DNA of 64,000 nt, taken from Gammaproteobacteria bacterium. GTDB taxonomy: Bacteria; Pseudomonadota; Gammaproteobacteria; Steroidobacterales; Steroidobacteraceae. Positions 45,393 to 54,807 of this stretch are shown one piece after another. Made by a program: the position numbers and the translations under genes. Location of the stretch: contig JANYAD010000043.1 of NCBI GenBank assembly GCA_025355165.1, forward strand, positions 1-64,000. Direction: 5' to 3'. Every line of letters begins with the position of its first letter. The stretch's first letter is position 1. The notes under the pieces are model-generated. The model ran no database searches. It had not been told where the DNA came from and was given only the letters and a program-made list of their open reading frames with translations.

Positions 45393-45611
45393 GGGCTCAC
45401 CGTCTTTGCATTCTTAGATTTAGATTCTTAAAGAGATTATTACTATGATTATTGAGCAACAAGATTCCAGTGGATAAGGCAAAAATACTCATATTTATCA
45501 ATAGATTACGACTTCACGAGCACACCTCAACACTTGTCCACAGCCTCATCGCAACCTGTCTTGCGCCTGTGGATATCTTTATCCACAGGTCCATCCACAG
45601 CTTGTCCTACC
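45393..45611. other. Candidate oriC: DnaA-box cluster with AT-rich stretch between dnaA and dnaN
   Basis: One perfect DnaA box TTATCCACA is at 45579-45587. One- or two-mismatch copies are at 45469-45477 (minus), 45534-45542, 45568-45576 (minus) and 45591-45599. An AT-rich stretch with repeated ATTATT and GATT elements fills about 45410-45465, a plausible unwinding element. The rpmH-dnaA gap (46956-47130) shows no DnaA box, so the dnaA-dnaN gap is the better origin candidate here. Confidence 0.78.
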
Positions 45612-46955
45612 CTATCCGGCCAGGGTTCTCAACAGGTTCATATAGTCCTCCCCGATGCGCCGTTCCGTCTCGCGCAGCTCCTTCACCCGTCTACACGCAT
45701 GCAGCACCGTGGTGTGGTCTCGGCCGCCGAACGCATCGCCAATCTCCGGCAGACTGTGGTTGGTCAATTCCTTCGCCAATGCCATTGCCACCTGGCGTGG
45801 CCGCGCGATCGAGCGGCTACGCCGCTTCGAGAGCAAATCAGCAATGCGAATTTTGTAATACTCGGCCACGGTCTTTTGAATATTTTCGACCGTGACCAAT
45901 TTTTCCTGCAACGCTAACAGGTCGCGCAACGCCTCCTTGGCGAACTCGAGGGTAATCGGGCGGCCGGTAAAATTGGATGTCGCGACGACGCGCCGCAGCG
46001 CGCCCTCCAATTCCCGCACGTTCGAACGGATGCGCTTGGCGATGAAAAAGGCCACTTCCTCCGGCAGATCGACTCGCGTCATCGCGGCTTTGCTCATCAG
46101 AATCGCGACACAGGTTTCCAGTTCCGGCGGCTCGATGGCTACAGTAAGCCCCCAGCCGAATCGCGACTTCAACCGTTCCTCGAGCCCGTCGACCTCCTTC
46201 GGATATCGATCGCAGGTCAATATCACCTGCTGTTGACTCTCGAGCAACGCGTTGAACGTATGGAAGAATTCTTCCTGCGAGCGGTCCTTTCCCGCAAAAA
46301 ACTGGATATCGTCGATCATGAGGCAGTCGAGGGTGCGATAGGCGGTTTTAAAATCATTGATGGTGTTGTGCTGCAAGGCCTTCACCATGTCGCCGACGAA
46401 CCTTTCGCTGTGCACATAGGCCAGTCGCGCTTCCGAATTTCGCTCCTTGAGCTTGTTGGCCACCGCGTGCATTAAATGCGTTTTACCCAGGCCGACGCCG
46501 CCGTATATGAACAGCGGGTTGTAGGCCCTACCCGGGTTGCCGGCGACCTGGATGGCCGCTGCTTTGGCGAGCTGGTTGCTCTTGCCTTCGACGAAACCAT
46601 CGAAAGTAAATTCAGCGTTGATCCGGCTGCCGAGCACCGTGGGTGCGAGCTTGCGAACCCTTGCCGCGGCCTCCTCCCTGGCGCCGGGCGGCGCGGCGAT
46701 CATCACGCCGGCTCTGGTGCCCACATCGAGCGCCAATTCCGGGGCCATATCATCGGCAAACGCCAGAATGAGTTCCTTGATCCGCGGCAATAGATTTTGA
46801 CCGAGCCATTCGACCACATAGCGATTCGGCGCCAGCAATTTCAGCTCGCCCTCGCGCTCTACCGCTTGCAGGGGCCGCACCCAGGTGTTGAACTGCTGTT
46901 CCGGGAGCTCTCCCTCGAGGACTCGAAGACAGCGGTTCCACAGCGACTCCGGCAA
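45612..46955 (-). CDS. dnaA: Chromosomal replication initiator DnaA
   Basis: A 447-residue protein. Domain I starts [20 protein letters not shown], the AAA+ domain has [17 protein letters not shown] and [14 protein letters not shown], and domain IV ends with the DnaA signature [15 protein letters not shown]. It opens oriC and recruits DnaB. The likely start is TTG at 46955, eight bases after AAGGAGAG and matching the N-terminus of other DnaA proteins; the frame is open to 46991 but the extra residues have no counterpart. Confidence 0.97.
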   Translation of the reverse strand: MPESLWNRCLRVLEGELPEQQFNTWVRPLQAVEREGELKLLAPNRYVVEWLGQNLLPRIKELILAFADDMAPELALDVGTRAGVMIAAPPGAREEAAARVRKLAPTVLGSRINAEFTFDGFVEGKSNQLAKAAAIQVAGNPGRAYNPLFIYGGVGLGKTHLMHAVANKLKERNSEARLAYVHSERFVGDMVKALQHNTINDFKTAYRTLDCLMIDDIQFFAGKDRSQEEFFHTFNALLESQQQVILTCDRYPKEVDGLEERLKSRFGWGLTVAIEPPELETCVAILMSKAAMTRVDLPEEVAFFIAKRIRSNVRELEGALRRVVATSNFTGRPITLEFAKEALRDLLALQEKLVTVENIQKTVAEYYKIRIADLLSKRRSRSIARPRQVAMALAKELTNHSLPEIGDAFGGRDHTTVLHACRRVKELRETERRIGEDYMNLLRTLAG

Positions 46956-47038
46956 GAGCGCTCTCCTTGGGGTTTGAGGGTAATGGGGCAAATGAACGAA
47001 AGGGCACGGAGTCTAGCTCCAACTCGAAGGGGCGTCTA

Positions 47039-47067
47039 TTGACACATCCATGCCCGCTCAGTACCCT
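47039..47067 (+). promoter_or_regulatory. Sigma-70-type promoter of rpmH
   Basis: A perfect -35 TTGACA lies at 47039-47044, followed after a 17-base spacer by a weak TACCCT -10 at 47062-47067, about 64 bases before the rpmH ATG. Position and -35 match the well-known strong rpmH promoter of other Gammaproteobacteria, but the -10 is poor (three of six). Confidence 0.5.
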
Positions 47068-47130
47068 TGCCGCCTTTCTTAAATCAGCCAGACCGTTGAT
47101 TTAACCCGTAGTTTTCGTCCGAGTCGTGCT

Positions 47131-47265
47131 ATGAAACGTACCTTTAACCCCAGCAATCTTCATCGTGCCCGTACCCACGGTTTCCGCGCACGCATGGCCA
47201 CCAAGAGTGGACGTCGATTGCTGGCGCGCCGGCGCGCCAAAGGCCGTAAGCGCCTCTGTCCCTAA
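47131..47265 (+). CDS. rpmH: Ribosomal protein bL34
   Basis: A 44-residue very basic protein beginning [20 protein letters not shown] and ending GRKRLCP. It matches bL34 in length and sequence, a component of the large ribosomal subunit. The usual C-terminal serine/alanine is replaced by CP, a small variation. The gene is divergent from dnaA and precedes rnpA, the universal order. It is too short for a 60-codon ORF search but is unambiguous. Confidence 0.97.
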   Translation: MKRTFNPSNLHRARTHGFRARMATKSGRRLLARRRAKGRKRLCP

Positions 47266-47291
47266 CGCGACAGGTTTTCTAGATCCGTAAA

Positions 47292-47633
47292 CTGAAGTTC
47301 GAGCCGCGCAAGCGTTTGCATCAGCCGGCCGAATTTCGCGATGTAAAGCGGCGCGGCAAAAAATTTGCGGATGCATTTTTTAGCTTATCCGTTCTGGCCA
47401 ATCATGAAACTTATCCGCGGCTGGGCTTGAGCATCGCGACACGCACCTTCGGCACCGCGGTGGCACGCAACCGCATTAAACGTCTCGCGCGCGAGTCGTT
47501 TCGTTTGAACCAATATGCATTGCCGCCGGTCGATGTCACCGTCTCCGCACGTGAAGCGGCGCGATCGGCAAAGCCCGCGGACCTTCGCGCGAGCCTCGAT
47601 GCGCATTGGAAATCGATACTTAAGCAATGTTGA
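47292..47633 (+). CDS. rnpA: Ribonuclease P protein component
   Basis: About 113 residues. The core [20 protein letters not shown], then [13 protein letters not shown] is the RNase P protein signature, and the C-terminal part ([12 protein letters not shown]) is typical. It assists the RNase P RNA in 5' maturation of tRNA. The start is uncertain. No ATG is available; CTG at 47292 retains the N-terminal phenylalanine region ([14 protein letters not shown]), while TTG 47316 would remove it. The gene ends inside the yidD start region. Confidence 0.92.
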   Translation: MKFEPRKRLHQPAEFRDVKRRGKKFADAFFSLSVLANHETYPRLGLSIATRTFGTAVARNRIKRLARESFRLNQYALPPVDVTVSAREAARSAKPADLRASLDAHWKSILKQC

Positions 47634-47866
47634 AACCTCGTCAATTTTTTCTCTGGAGCATCCGCGGCTACCAGCTGGCGTTGAGCCCCATGTTGGGGGC
47701 GCACTGCCGCTTTTATCCCAGTTGCTCCTGCTTCGCGCACACGGCCATCGAACGCTTCGGCATCGCGCGCGGCATTTGGCTGGGCTGCCGGCGCCTGCTC
47801 CGTTGTCATCCGTTCACCGAGGGCGGCTACGATCCCGTGCCGGACAAGAGACTGACAAATGCCTAA
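47627..47866 (+). CDS. yidD: Membrane protein insertion efficiency factor YidD
   Basis: A 79-residue protein with [20 protein letters not shown], then [14 protein letters not shown], and the end [13 protein letters not shown]. This is the YidD pattern with conserved cysteines. It helps membrane protein insertion together with YidC. The ATG at 47627 overlaps the rnpA stop, and its own stop overlaps the yidC start, so rnpA-yidD-yidC are translationally linked. Confidence 0.96.
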   Translation: MLKPRQFFLWSIRGYQLALSPMLGAHCRFYPSCSCFAHTAIERFGIARGIWLGCRRLLRCHPFTEGGYDPVPDKRLTNA

Positions 47867-49577
47867 TATCCGCCTGATGCTCTGGGGCGTGTTCGCCGCC
47901 CTGTTGTTTTTGAACTACCAGACGTGGATGCATGACTATGCGCCAGCGGTGAGTGCGGTCTCGCAATCAGCCGCTGGATCCGCGGCGGCTCCGACGAGCC
48001 GCTTAGGCGAGTCCGTTCCGCAGGCGACCCCATCCGCCCCGGGCGCCGCGCAATCCGCCAACGGTTCACTCTCGTCCGCCGCGTCGCCGCCCGCACCTGG
48101 CGTGGCTGCCTCCCCGTCACCCGACAGCACTGCGCGTATGCCGCTGCACGTGACCACCGATGTGTTGGATTTGGATATCAATTTGAAGGGCGGCGAGTTG
48201 GATCGCGCCGACCTGCTGCAGTATCCGCTTCGTAAGGACACGCCGAATATCCCTGTCAGGCTGTTGAGCTATGAACCGCCGGCCACACGTCATCTCGTGC
48301 AAAGCGGACTCACCGGCGCCGCGGGTGAGTCCGCGCCGACCCACTTAGCAGAGTGGACCGCGCAGCAGAACACCTATGCTCTGGCCGCGGGTGCCGACGA
48401 GTTGCGAGTACCGCTGCGCTGGAGCGACGGGCAGGGTCTCACCGTCACCAAGACCTTCGTCTTCAAGCGCGGCCAGTACGCGATCTCACTGGAGTACGAT
48501 GCGAAAAACGACAGCGCCTCGCCACGAACCTTGGCCGCGTACTCGCAGATCTTGCGTCATTGGGAACACGCCTCGCGTTCCTACTTCGATGTCGAAACCT
48601 ATTCCTTCAAAGGTCCGGCGGTGTACGACGCCCACAAGTTAAGAGACTTGAATGTGGAGAGCGACTCGGACGCCAAGTTCTCCGCCACCATCACGGGAGG
48701 CTGGGCCGCCTCGCTGCAGCACCAGTTCGTCGTCGCCGTCGTGCCTGCCGCGGGGCAGCTGTACCGCTATCAGTTGCAGGTGCTCAACAGCGAATACCTG
48801 CTGCAGGGGACCGGGCCCCAAACAGTAGTGCCCGCGGGTGCCAGCGCCCAGTTCCACGAGGAATTATTCGTCGGTCCCAAATTGCAATCGCAACTGGCCG
48901 GGCTCGACAGGAATCTCGAGCGCACGGTCGATTTCGGCGTTTTGACCGTGATTGCCCAGCCGTTGTTTACGGGGCTTAACTGGGTGCACAAAAGCGTCGG
49001 CAATTGGGGCTGGTCGATCATCATCGTCACCGCGCTCATCAAACTGCTGTTCTATCCTTTAAGCCAGGCGAGCGGCCGCTCTATGGCGAAAATGCGCGCG
49101 GTGGGCCCGCGCATGAAGCAGATCCAGGAAACCTTCAAGGAAGATCGGGAAAAATTGGGTCGCGCCATGATGGATCTGTACAAAAAAGAAAAGATCAATC
49201 CGCTGGCCGGGTGCCTGCCGATGATTATCCAAATCCCCGTTTTTATCTCGTTCTACCGAGTGCTGCTGGAAAGCGTGGAAATGCGCCAAGCGCCCTTTCT
49301 GCTGTGGATCAACGATCTGTCCTCGCGCGACCCCTATTTCATCCTGCCGCTGTTGATGGGCGGCGCGATGTTTGCGCAATTCAAATTAAATCCCGCGCCC
49401 CCCGATCCCATGCAGGCCAAGATCATGCAATTCATGCCTCTGATCATGACCGGGATGATGGCCTGGTTTCCTTCGGGTCTGGTGTTGTACTGGTTGACCA
49501 ACACGGTGCTATCGATCGCCCAGCAATGGCGAGTGAACCAAGTGGTCGAAGCAGAGGCTGCCAAGCAGCGAAGCTAG
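47859..49577 (+). CDS. yidC: Membrane protein insertase YidC
   Basis: A 572-residue protein. One N-terminal membrane segment ([19 protein letters not shown]) is followed by an alanine/serine/proline-rich linker and a large periplasmic beta domain (about residues 90-350). The C-terminal insertase core has [20 protein letters not shown], the Gram-negative [20 protein letters not shown], and a final [17 protein letters not shown]. It inserts membrane proteins with or without SecYEG. The linker is longer and lower in complexity than in E. coli. Confidence 0.97.
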   Translation: MPNIRLMLWGVFAALLFLNYQTWMHDYAPAVSAVSQSAAGSAAAPTSRLGESVPQATPSAPGAAQSANGSLSSAASPPAPGVAASPSPDSTARMPLHVTTDVLDLDINLKGGELDRADLLQYPLRKDTPNIPVRLLSYEPPATRHLVQSGLTGAAGESAPTHLAEWTAQQNTYALAAGADELRVPLRWSDGQGLTVTKTFVFKRGQYAISLEYDAKNDSASPRTLAAYSQILRHWEHASRSYFDVETYSFKGPAVYDAHKLRDLNVESDSDAKFSATITGGWAASLQHQFVVAVVPAAGQLYRYQLQVLNSEYLLQGTGPQTVVPAGASAQFHEELFVGPKLQSQLAGLDRNLERTVDFGVLTVIAQPLFTGLNWVHKSVGNWGWSIIIVTALIKLLFYPLSQASGRSMAKMRAVGPRMKQIQETFKEDREKLGRAMMDLYKKEKINPLAGCLPMIIQIPVFISFYRVLLESVEMRQAPFLLWINDLSSRDPYFILPLLMGGAMFAQFKLNPAPPDPMQAKIMQFMPLIMTGMMAWFPSGLVLYWLTNTVLSIAQQWRVNQVVEAEAAKQRS

Positions 49578-49592
49578 TAGGGCACGCTCCTA

Positions 49593-50948
49593 GTGGTTTT
49601 ACTCGATACCATCGCCGCCATCGCCAGCGCACCCGGGCGCGGGGCGGTCGGGGTGATACGAGCTTCCGGACCCAAGGTGCCGCACATCGCCGTCGCCATT
49701 CTCGCCTGCTTGCCGCCACCCCGGATGGCTCAGGTGGCCGATTTTCTAGGCGGCGACGGGGAGTCCATAGACCGGGGCCTGGCGTTGTACTTTCCCGCTC
49801 CCGCCTCCTATACCGGCGAGGACGTGCTGGAACTTCAAGCCCATGGCGGCCCGCTCATCTTAGACCTACTGCTAAAGCGTCTGCTGGAGCTGGGCTGCCG
49901 CATGGCAAAGGCCGGCGAGTTCAGCGAACGCGCTTTCCTCAATGGCAAAATCGATATCGCTCAAGCGGAGGCCATCGCTGATCTGATCGATGCCGGCAGC
50001 GCCGCCGCAGCGCGCGCCGCGGTGCGTTCCATGCAGGGAGAATTCTCCAGGCACATCGGCACGCTGCAAGCGCAAATCACCGAGTTGCGCACGCTGGTGG
50101 AAGCGGCCATAGATTTCCCCGACGAAGAAATCGATTTTCTCCCCGGCACGGCGTTGGGCGAGCGCGTGGCGAAACTTTTCATGGGCTTTGATGCCATTAC
50201 GGATGCGGCGCGCCAGGGCGCGCTATTGCGCGAGGGATTGAACGTGGTCATCGCCGGCAAGCCGAATGCCGGAAAATCCAGCCTGCTGAACCGGCTGGTC
50301 GGCGAGGAGATCGCCATCGTAGCCGATCAACCCGGAACCACGCGAGATGTTCTGCGCCAGCAGGTACATGTGGATGGCTTGCCGCTGAACCTGATCGATA
50401 CCGCGGGATTGCGAGCCGCGGACGATGCCGTGGAAGCTGAAGGTGTGCGGCGGGCGCGCAGCGAACTTCGCCAAGCCGACCGGGTGCTCTATGTCTTGGA
50501 TGCCGCGGTAGACGCCCGCGGACCCTCGAATTGGCGCGCCGAGCTCGGTGACATGCCGCCCGGCGTGCCCATCACGCTGGTGTTCAACAAGATCGATTTG
50601 ATTGCCGCCCCGGCGAGTCTCGATGAATCATGCGAACCGGCGCAGGTTTTCTTGAGTGCGAAAACAGGCGAGGGCTTGGGCCTATTGCGTTCTCATCTGA
50701 AGCGCGGCGCGGGCTATCGCAGCGGCGAGTCCGGCGCGTTGTCGGCGCGGCGCCGGCACCTCGATGCGCTGAACCGGGCGCGAGCGTGCATTGCGAGGGC
50801 CGCCGAGAATTGGAGGAGCACCCGCGCTGTCGAGTTTTTTGCCGAGGATCTACGCACCGCGCAGCTGGCATTGGGCGAGATCACCGGCGAGATGACCAGC
50901 GATGATCTGCTCGGAGAAATCTTCCGCAGTTTTTGTATCGGCAAATAA
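49593..50948 (+). CDS. mnmE: tRNA modification GTPase MnmE
   Basis: A 451-residue protein. The formyl-THF-binding N-terminal domain (DTIAAIASAPGRGAVGVIRA) is followed by helical regions and an inserted G domain. The G1 motif is GKPNAGKSSLLNRL, G3 is DTAGLR and G4 is FNKIDL; the C-terminus ends FCIGK with the catalytic cysteine. With MnmG it modifies wobble uridine 34. The start is GTG at 49593. Unlike the usual arrangement, mnmG is not next to it here but about 6.7 kb away. Confidence 0.96.
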   Translation: MVLLDTIAAIASAPGRGAVGVIRASGPKVPHIAVAILACLPPPRMAQVADFLGGDGESIDRGLALYFPAPASYTGEDVLELQAHGGPLILDLLLKRLLELGCRMAKAGEFSERAFLNGKIDIAQAEAIADLIDAGSAAAARAAVRSMQGEFSRHIGTLQAQITELRTLVEAAIDFPDEEIDFLPGTALGERVAKLFMGFDAITDAARQGALLREGLNVVIAGKPNAGKSSLLNRLVGEEIAIVADQPGTTRDVLRQQVHVDGLPLNLIDTAGLRAADDAVEAEGVRRARSELRQADRVLYVLDAAVDARGPSNWRAELGDMPPGVPITLVFNKIDLIAAPASLDESCEPAQVFLSAKTGEGLGLLRSHLKRGAGYRSGESGALSARRRHLDALNRARACIARAAENWRSTRAVEFFAEDLRTAQLALGEITGEMTSDDLLGEIFRSFCIGK

Positions 50949-50967
50949 TGTCGCCGAACGGCGACTG

Positions 50968-51183
50968 TCAAACGTGCTGCTTGGTGTCCAGATCCGCCAT
51001 GCTTTCGACGTCAATGGCCCGCGCCACACGCACCAGCACGCCGAGCGCGGCGAATGCACCCAGGGTCAGAATGGCCGTCATGAGGGGGAAGCGCCAAAAT
51101 AACCACAGCATTGTTGCTGCAGACACAGTCAATATTGCTAAAAAAGCAACGATTCCCATCCGTGCGGATGATGAGCCAGCCAT
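50968..51183 (-). CDS. Small two-helix membrane protein
   Basis: A 71-residue protein with two hydrophobic segments (MGIVAFLAILTVSAATMLWL and LMTAILTLGAFAALGVLVRV) separated by a short basic loop. The C-terminus is polar (DVESMADLDTKQHV). The ATG at 51183 follows GGGAG. I do not recognise the family. It converges with mnmE. Another frame (51011-51217) on the same strand lacks the helices and is a shadow. No gene is apparent between 51184 and 51336. Confidence 0.6.
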   Translation of the reverse strand: MAGSSSARMGIVAFLAILTVSAATMLWLFWRFPLMTAILTLGAFAALGVLVRVARAIDVESMADLDTKQHV

Positions 51184-51336
51184 GCCTATACTCCCGGACG
51201 CCGTAACGCAGTGGCAACAGTATACATAGGGTCTACTGGAACGCTATACAGCAAACCCTCCTTTTTTTCATGCCGGAGGTCACACTATCGAACATTGACG
51301 CGCTCTACCGTTGTTGAACGCTCACACAATAGCGTC

Positions 51337-52515
51337 TCATCCGAGCATGCTCTCGCGGCGCCAGTGCCGCGCGGTGAGAACGAATAGCACCAGCGCGAGC
51401 CCCAACGAGGCGGCGGCCGATACCAGAATATCCGCTAGCACTATCGGTTCGTCCTTGAGCACGCTGGTCATCAGCAAGTGCTGGCTCAACGAGGGTATGA
51501 ACATCAGCGAGCTCTTGGTTTTCAGTGAATAGATGCTGGCAAAGGCGATCGGCAGCGTCGGCACCAGCAGTACCGTGGTCAGATAGGTCTGCGCCTCGCG
51601 GTAAGTTCGCGTGAACGAAGCCACCAGGGTCATGAGCGTGGCGCCTAACGGCACGAACGGCAAACAGATCGCAAAGAAAATCAGCGCAGTTTCAAAACCC
51701 AAATTCGCGCTCATGCCGACGCGTTCGAGCGGCACGAAGCGAAACACGCACACGAATGCGGTCAAGCTCAAAGCCAGCGAGATGCACATGTAGGCGCAGG
51801 TCGCGAGAATTTTGCCGCCCACCAGCGCGCTGCGCGACACGGGCAAGCTCAACAGCGCCTCCAGCGATCCGCGCTCACGCTCGCCCGCGGTCGAATCGAT
51901 GGCCAAATACAGGCCGCCCATCAGCAGAGCGAACAGCACGAAGTAAGTCATGAAGCCGAGCACCACCACGGCGCGGCCCGTCGGTGTGGCGACGTCGACT
52001 TCATTGACGGTGAGCGGCAAGGACAGCAGCGGACTTACCCCGCGCATCTCGAGTCGCAACTGCGCGATGCTGCTGGCATACGCTCCGAGAATTCCTCGCG
52101 CCCGGTCCGCGAGCTTGCGCGTCTGCGAATCGGCGCTGTCGGCGAAAAGCAAAACCGGGGCTGGCTTTGCCGCCGAGAACAGTTGCGGATACTCCTCAGG
52201 CACCAGCAACACCACCTGCGCGGTACCGCCGCGAACCGCGGCGCGCGCCTCATTTTCCGATAATTCTTTTTCGGCGAGCTTGACGCCGCGTGCTTTGAGA
52301 TATTGCGTAAGCCCTGAGGCGTGGCCGCTTCCCGAGATCGTCACCTTGAGCGGCACATCCGACTCGACCACGCTTTGCTCGAGCATGCGCGAGACCATGA
52401 CGCCGAACAGGATGGGCCCGAACAAAGGGCCGAACAGCAATGCCGACAAGAGCGTGCGCCGATCGCGCAGGTTCTCGAGAAATTCTTTGCAAAAAACAAC
52501 CAGCAGAGTACGCAT
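51337..52515 (-). CDS. ABC-2 type transporter permease (NatB-like)
   Basis: A 392-residue membrane protein. One N-terminal helix is followed by a large extracytoplasmic domain (about residues 45-180), then five or six helices (YFVLFALLMGGLYLAIDS, VGGKILATCAYMCISLALSL). Bound to the ATPase gene upstream, this is an exporter of the ABC-2/NatB type. The final helix segment SAAASLGLALVLFVLTARHW is followed by a short basic tail. The substrate is unknown; sodium or a small lipid/peptide export are options. The gene directly follows the ATPase stop. Confidence 0.88.
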   Translation of the reverse strand: MRTLLVVFCKEFLENLRDRRTLLSALLFGPLFGPILFGVMVSRMLEQSVVESDVPLKVTISGSGHASGLTQYLKARGVKLAEKELSENEARAAVRGGTAQVVLLVPEEYPQLFSAAKPAPVLLFADSADSQTRKLADRARGILGAYASSIAQLRLEMRGVSPLLSLPLTVNEVDVATPTGRAVVVLGFMTYFVLFALLMGGLYLAIDSTAGERERGSLEALLSLPVSRSALVGGKILATCAYMCISLALSLTAFVCVFRFVPLERVGMSANLGFETALIFFAICLPFVPLGATLMTLVASFTRTYREAQTYLTTVLLVPTLPIAFASIYSLKTKSSLMFIPSLSQHLLMTSVLKDEPIVLADILVSAAASLGLALVLFVLTARHWRRESMLG

Positions 52516-53247
52516 TCAGGCGACGCCTTCCGTGTCCCCGAGCACCTGCAGAAACGCTTCTTCCAATGTCGCGGCGCCGCTGCGTTCGCGAATCGCCTGC
52601 ACCGTGGCATCGGCCAAAACCCGGCCGCGGCCGATGATGACGACCCGATCGCACAGCGCCGCCACCTCCTGCATGACATGCGAGGAGAACAGCACGCAGC
52701 GTCCCTGGCCCTTCAATGCCAACAGCATCTCGCGCAAATTACGGATGGCCATGACGTCCAGCCCATTGGTGGGCTCATCGAGCACGATGTTTCCCGGGTC
52801 GTGCACCAGGGCGCGGGCCAGGGCCACCTTGATGCGCTGGCCTTGCGAGAAGCCCTTGGCGCGTCGTTCGATGAACTCATCCATCGCCAACGCACGCGAC
52901 AGCTCTGCGGTACGGGCAGTGAGCCGCTGTGCGGTCATTCCATGCAGCGAGCCGAAATAGCGGATGTTCTCGCGCGCCGTAAGATTGTTATACAGCCCGG
53001 CCGCATGCGGCAGCACGCCCAAGTGAGCGCGGGCTTGGGAGGTCTCGCCGCGGATGTCGATACCATCGATGCAAGCCCTGCCCTTATCCGGGGCGAGCAC
53101 GCCGTACAGCATACGCAGGCAGGTGGACTTTCCTGCGCCGTTGGCGCCCAACAGGCCGGTGATCTCGCCGTCGCGCGCAACGAACGACACATCCCTGGCC
53201 GCCTCGATGCTGCCGAAGCGCTTACTCAAAGACATCGCCTGGATCAT
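52516..53247 (-). CDS. ABC transporter ATP-binding protein (NatA-like)
   Basis: A 243-residue ATPase. Walker A is GANGAGKSTCLRMLYG, the Q-loop region LGVLPHAAGLYNNLTARENI, the signature is FSQGQRIKVALARALV (with FSQGQ in place of LSGGQ), Walker B is NIVLDEPTNGLDV, and the H-loop is FSSHVMQEV. The FSQGQ form is common in NatA-type exporters. It pairs with the permease downstream with no gap. Its start overlaps the TAP-like hydrolase stop. Confidence 0.93.
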   Translation of the reverse strand: MIQAMSLSKRFGSIEAARDVSFVARDGEITGLLGANGAGKSTCLRMLYGVLAPDKGRACIDGIDIRGETSQARAHLGVLPHAAGLYNNLTARENIRYFGSLHGMTAQRLTARTAELSRALAMDEFIERRAKGFSQGQRIKVALARALVHDPGNIVLDEPTNGLDVMAIRNLREMLLALKGQGRCVLFSSHVMQEVAALCDRVVIIGRGRVLADATVQAIRERSGAATLEEAFLQVLGDTEGVA

Positions 53248-54713
53248 GGTGCGGGCCCGGTCATGCTCAAGAAAAACGGCTCCGGCGTGTGACGCTCCAG
53301 GCAGCTCGCATCCAGTTGCTCCGGCACGGGGTTGTCGAGAAAGTCGGCCATCAATCGGGGTACGCAGCCGCTGCCCAGCTGACCGTGGCCTTCACCTTGC
53401 AATATCAGATGCCGGTGATGAGCTAGGCCCATCGCGGCGCGCTCGGCATCGGCCGGCGGCGTCACAGGGTCCGCTTCACCGGACAGCAACAAGGTGGGGA
53501 CATCGCTGTGTAGGGGCGCGTGCAAGTCGGCATCTACCGGGCCTCGCGGCCATAGCTTGCAGATCTCGTGCAAAGAATCGATCAGATCCGTGCCTTGGTA
53601 GGTCTTGGCGAGTGCGGCGCGGTCGATTTTGGCGGCCGCAAAAAACGCCTCGTCCTCGCTGCAAATCACGCTGTACTGCATGCCGCTCGCCAGCTGGTCG
53701 CCGACCTGCCGCGCATTCATGATGGATTGGGAGGCGAGCGGCCGCAGCTTGCTGTTCGAGGCTTGATGTATCAGGGCCGGCAGCAACGAGGCTTGCATGG
53801 CGCTGTAGGAAAGAAAGCGCAACGCAGCGCCCAGAATTCTGTGATTGAACTCCAGATCGATCGGCAGGCCGCTGTTAGGATCATCGATGGTGACCATGAC
53901 CCTTTGCGCACCAAATCGCGTGAGCAAGGAATCCAAGTCCTTTTGCAACTCCGGATACGTCGCGGCGCAGTCCGGCGCCTGACGGCAGCGCGCCATGATT
54001 AAACGCAGTGCATTCTCGCCGTCCTCGGGGGTCTCAAGGCCGATCAACTGTTCCGGATAAGTGACGCCGTCCAAGATAGCGGCGTGCACGCGTACCGGAT
54101 AGCGGCGCATGTACAACTGCCCAACCCGCGTGCCGTAGGAAACGCCGTATAAATCGATCCGCTCGTACCCTAAAGCTGCGCGCGCTTGATCAAGGTCGCG
54201 CACTGCGATGCTGGTGGTATAGAAACGCACCTGCGGTCCGAGCTTCGCGATGCAATCGGCGGTTGCCTTGCGCAGCGCAGGCAGCGGATCCACCGGCTCC
54301 TGCCAGTCTTCCGGATAGTCGCAGGTTTGCGGGCTGGAACCGCCGGTGCCGCGCTGATCGAGCAGAACGATGGAATGGTTGCGGTTGACACGCGCGAAGG
54401 CGCCGCTGAAGGCCACGTACACTTGCCGTGCGCTCTGCCCAGGGCCGCCGGCCAGCACAAATAAGGGTGGCTCGCTGCTGCGTCGGTTCAGGGCCGGCAC
54501 CACGGCCAAGTTCAAATCGATGGACCCGGTGCGCGGGTCGTCGCGATCCAGGGGTACACGCAATGTGCCGCAGCGAGCGGGAATGGAGGTCAGGCGCAGC
54601 GGATGTTCCAGCCGGCATTCCTTCAAAGGCAACGCGGGGGCCACCTGTGCTGCCACCGGCGCGGCCCACCACACGTACAAGCTAACCCACATCAGCGCCC
54701 AACTCTGCCGCAT
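53244..54713 (-). CDS. Exported alpha/beta hydrolase, tripeptidyl aminopeptidase-like (TAP)
   Basis: A 489-residue protein with a signal peptide (WALMWVSLYVWWAAPVAAQ). The alpha/beta-hydrolase fold shows FVLAGGPGQSARQ, the LDQRGTGGSSPQTCDYP region, the nucleophile in LYGVSYGTRVGQ, an acid in LSGEADPVTPPAD and the histidine in LQGEGHGQLGSGC. The C-terminal TAP domain is typical. It likely removes tri- or dipeptides from peptide N-termini in the periplasm. ATG 54713 follows GGGAGG; the frame is open to 54818 but that part lacks support. Its start is divergent from fumarase. Confidence 0.88.
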   Translation of the reverse strand: MRQSWALMWVSLYVWWAAPVAAQVAPALPLKECRLEHPLRLTSIPARCGTLRVPLDRDDPRTGSIDLNLAVVPALNRRSSEPPLFVLAGGPGQSARQVYVAFSGAFARVNRNHSIVLLDQRGTGGSSPQTCDYPEDWQEPVDPLPALRKATADCIAKLGPQVRFYTTSIAVRDLDQARAALGYERIDLYGVSYGTRVGQLYMRRYPVRVHAAILDGVTYPEQLIGLETPEDGENALRLIMARCRQAPDCAATYPELQKDLDSLLTRFGAQRVMVTIDDPNSGLPIDLEFNHRILGAALRFLSYSAMQASLLPALIHQASNSKLRPLASQSIMNARQVGDQLASGMQYSVICSEDEAFFAAAKIDRAALAKTYQGTDLIDSLHEICKLWPRGPVDADLHAPLHSDVPTLLLSGEADPVTPPADAERAAMGLAHHRHLILQGEGHGQLGSGCVPRLMADFLDNPVPEQLDASCLERHTPEPFFLSMTGPAP

Positions 54714-54807
54714 GCCTGCCTCCCTGCGTGCGATTGTAGGGGATTCGCTATCCACGATTGGCCACATCTTGGTAGATTTGCGGCCCAGTTGGACTTTCAG
54801 GTACGCC

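Noticed and set aside
46956-47130. oriC between rpmH and dnaA, as in pseudomonads
   Set aside because: I could find no DnaA box or AT-rich unwinding stretch there; the gap is better explained by the rpmH promoter.
51011-51217. Alternative 68-codon frame over the small membrane protein
   Set aside because: The other frame has two hydrophobic helices and a good ribosome-binding site; this one has neither.
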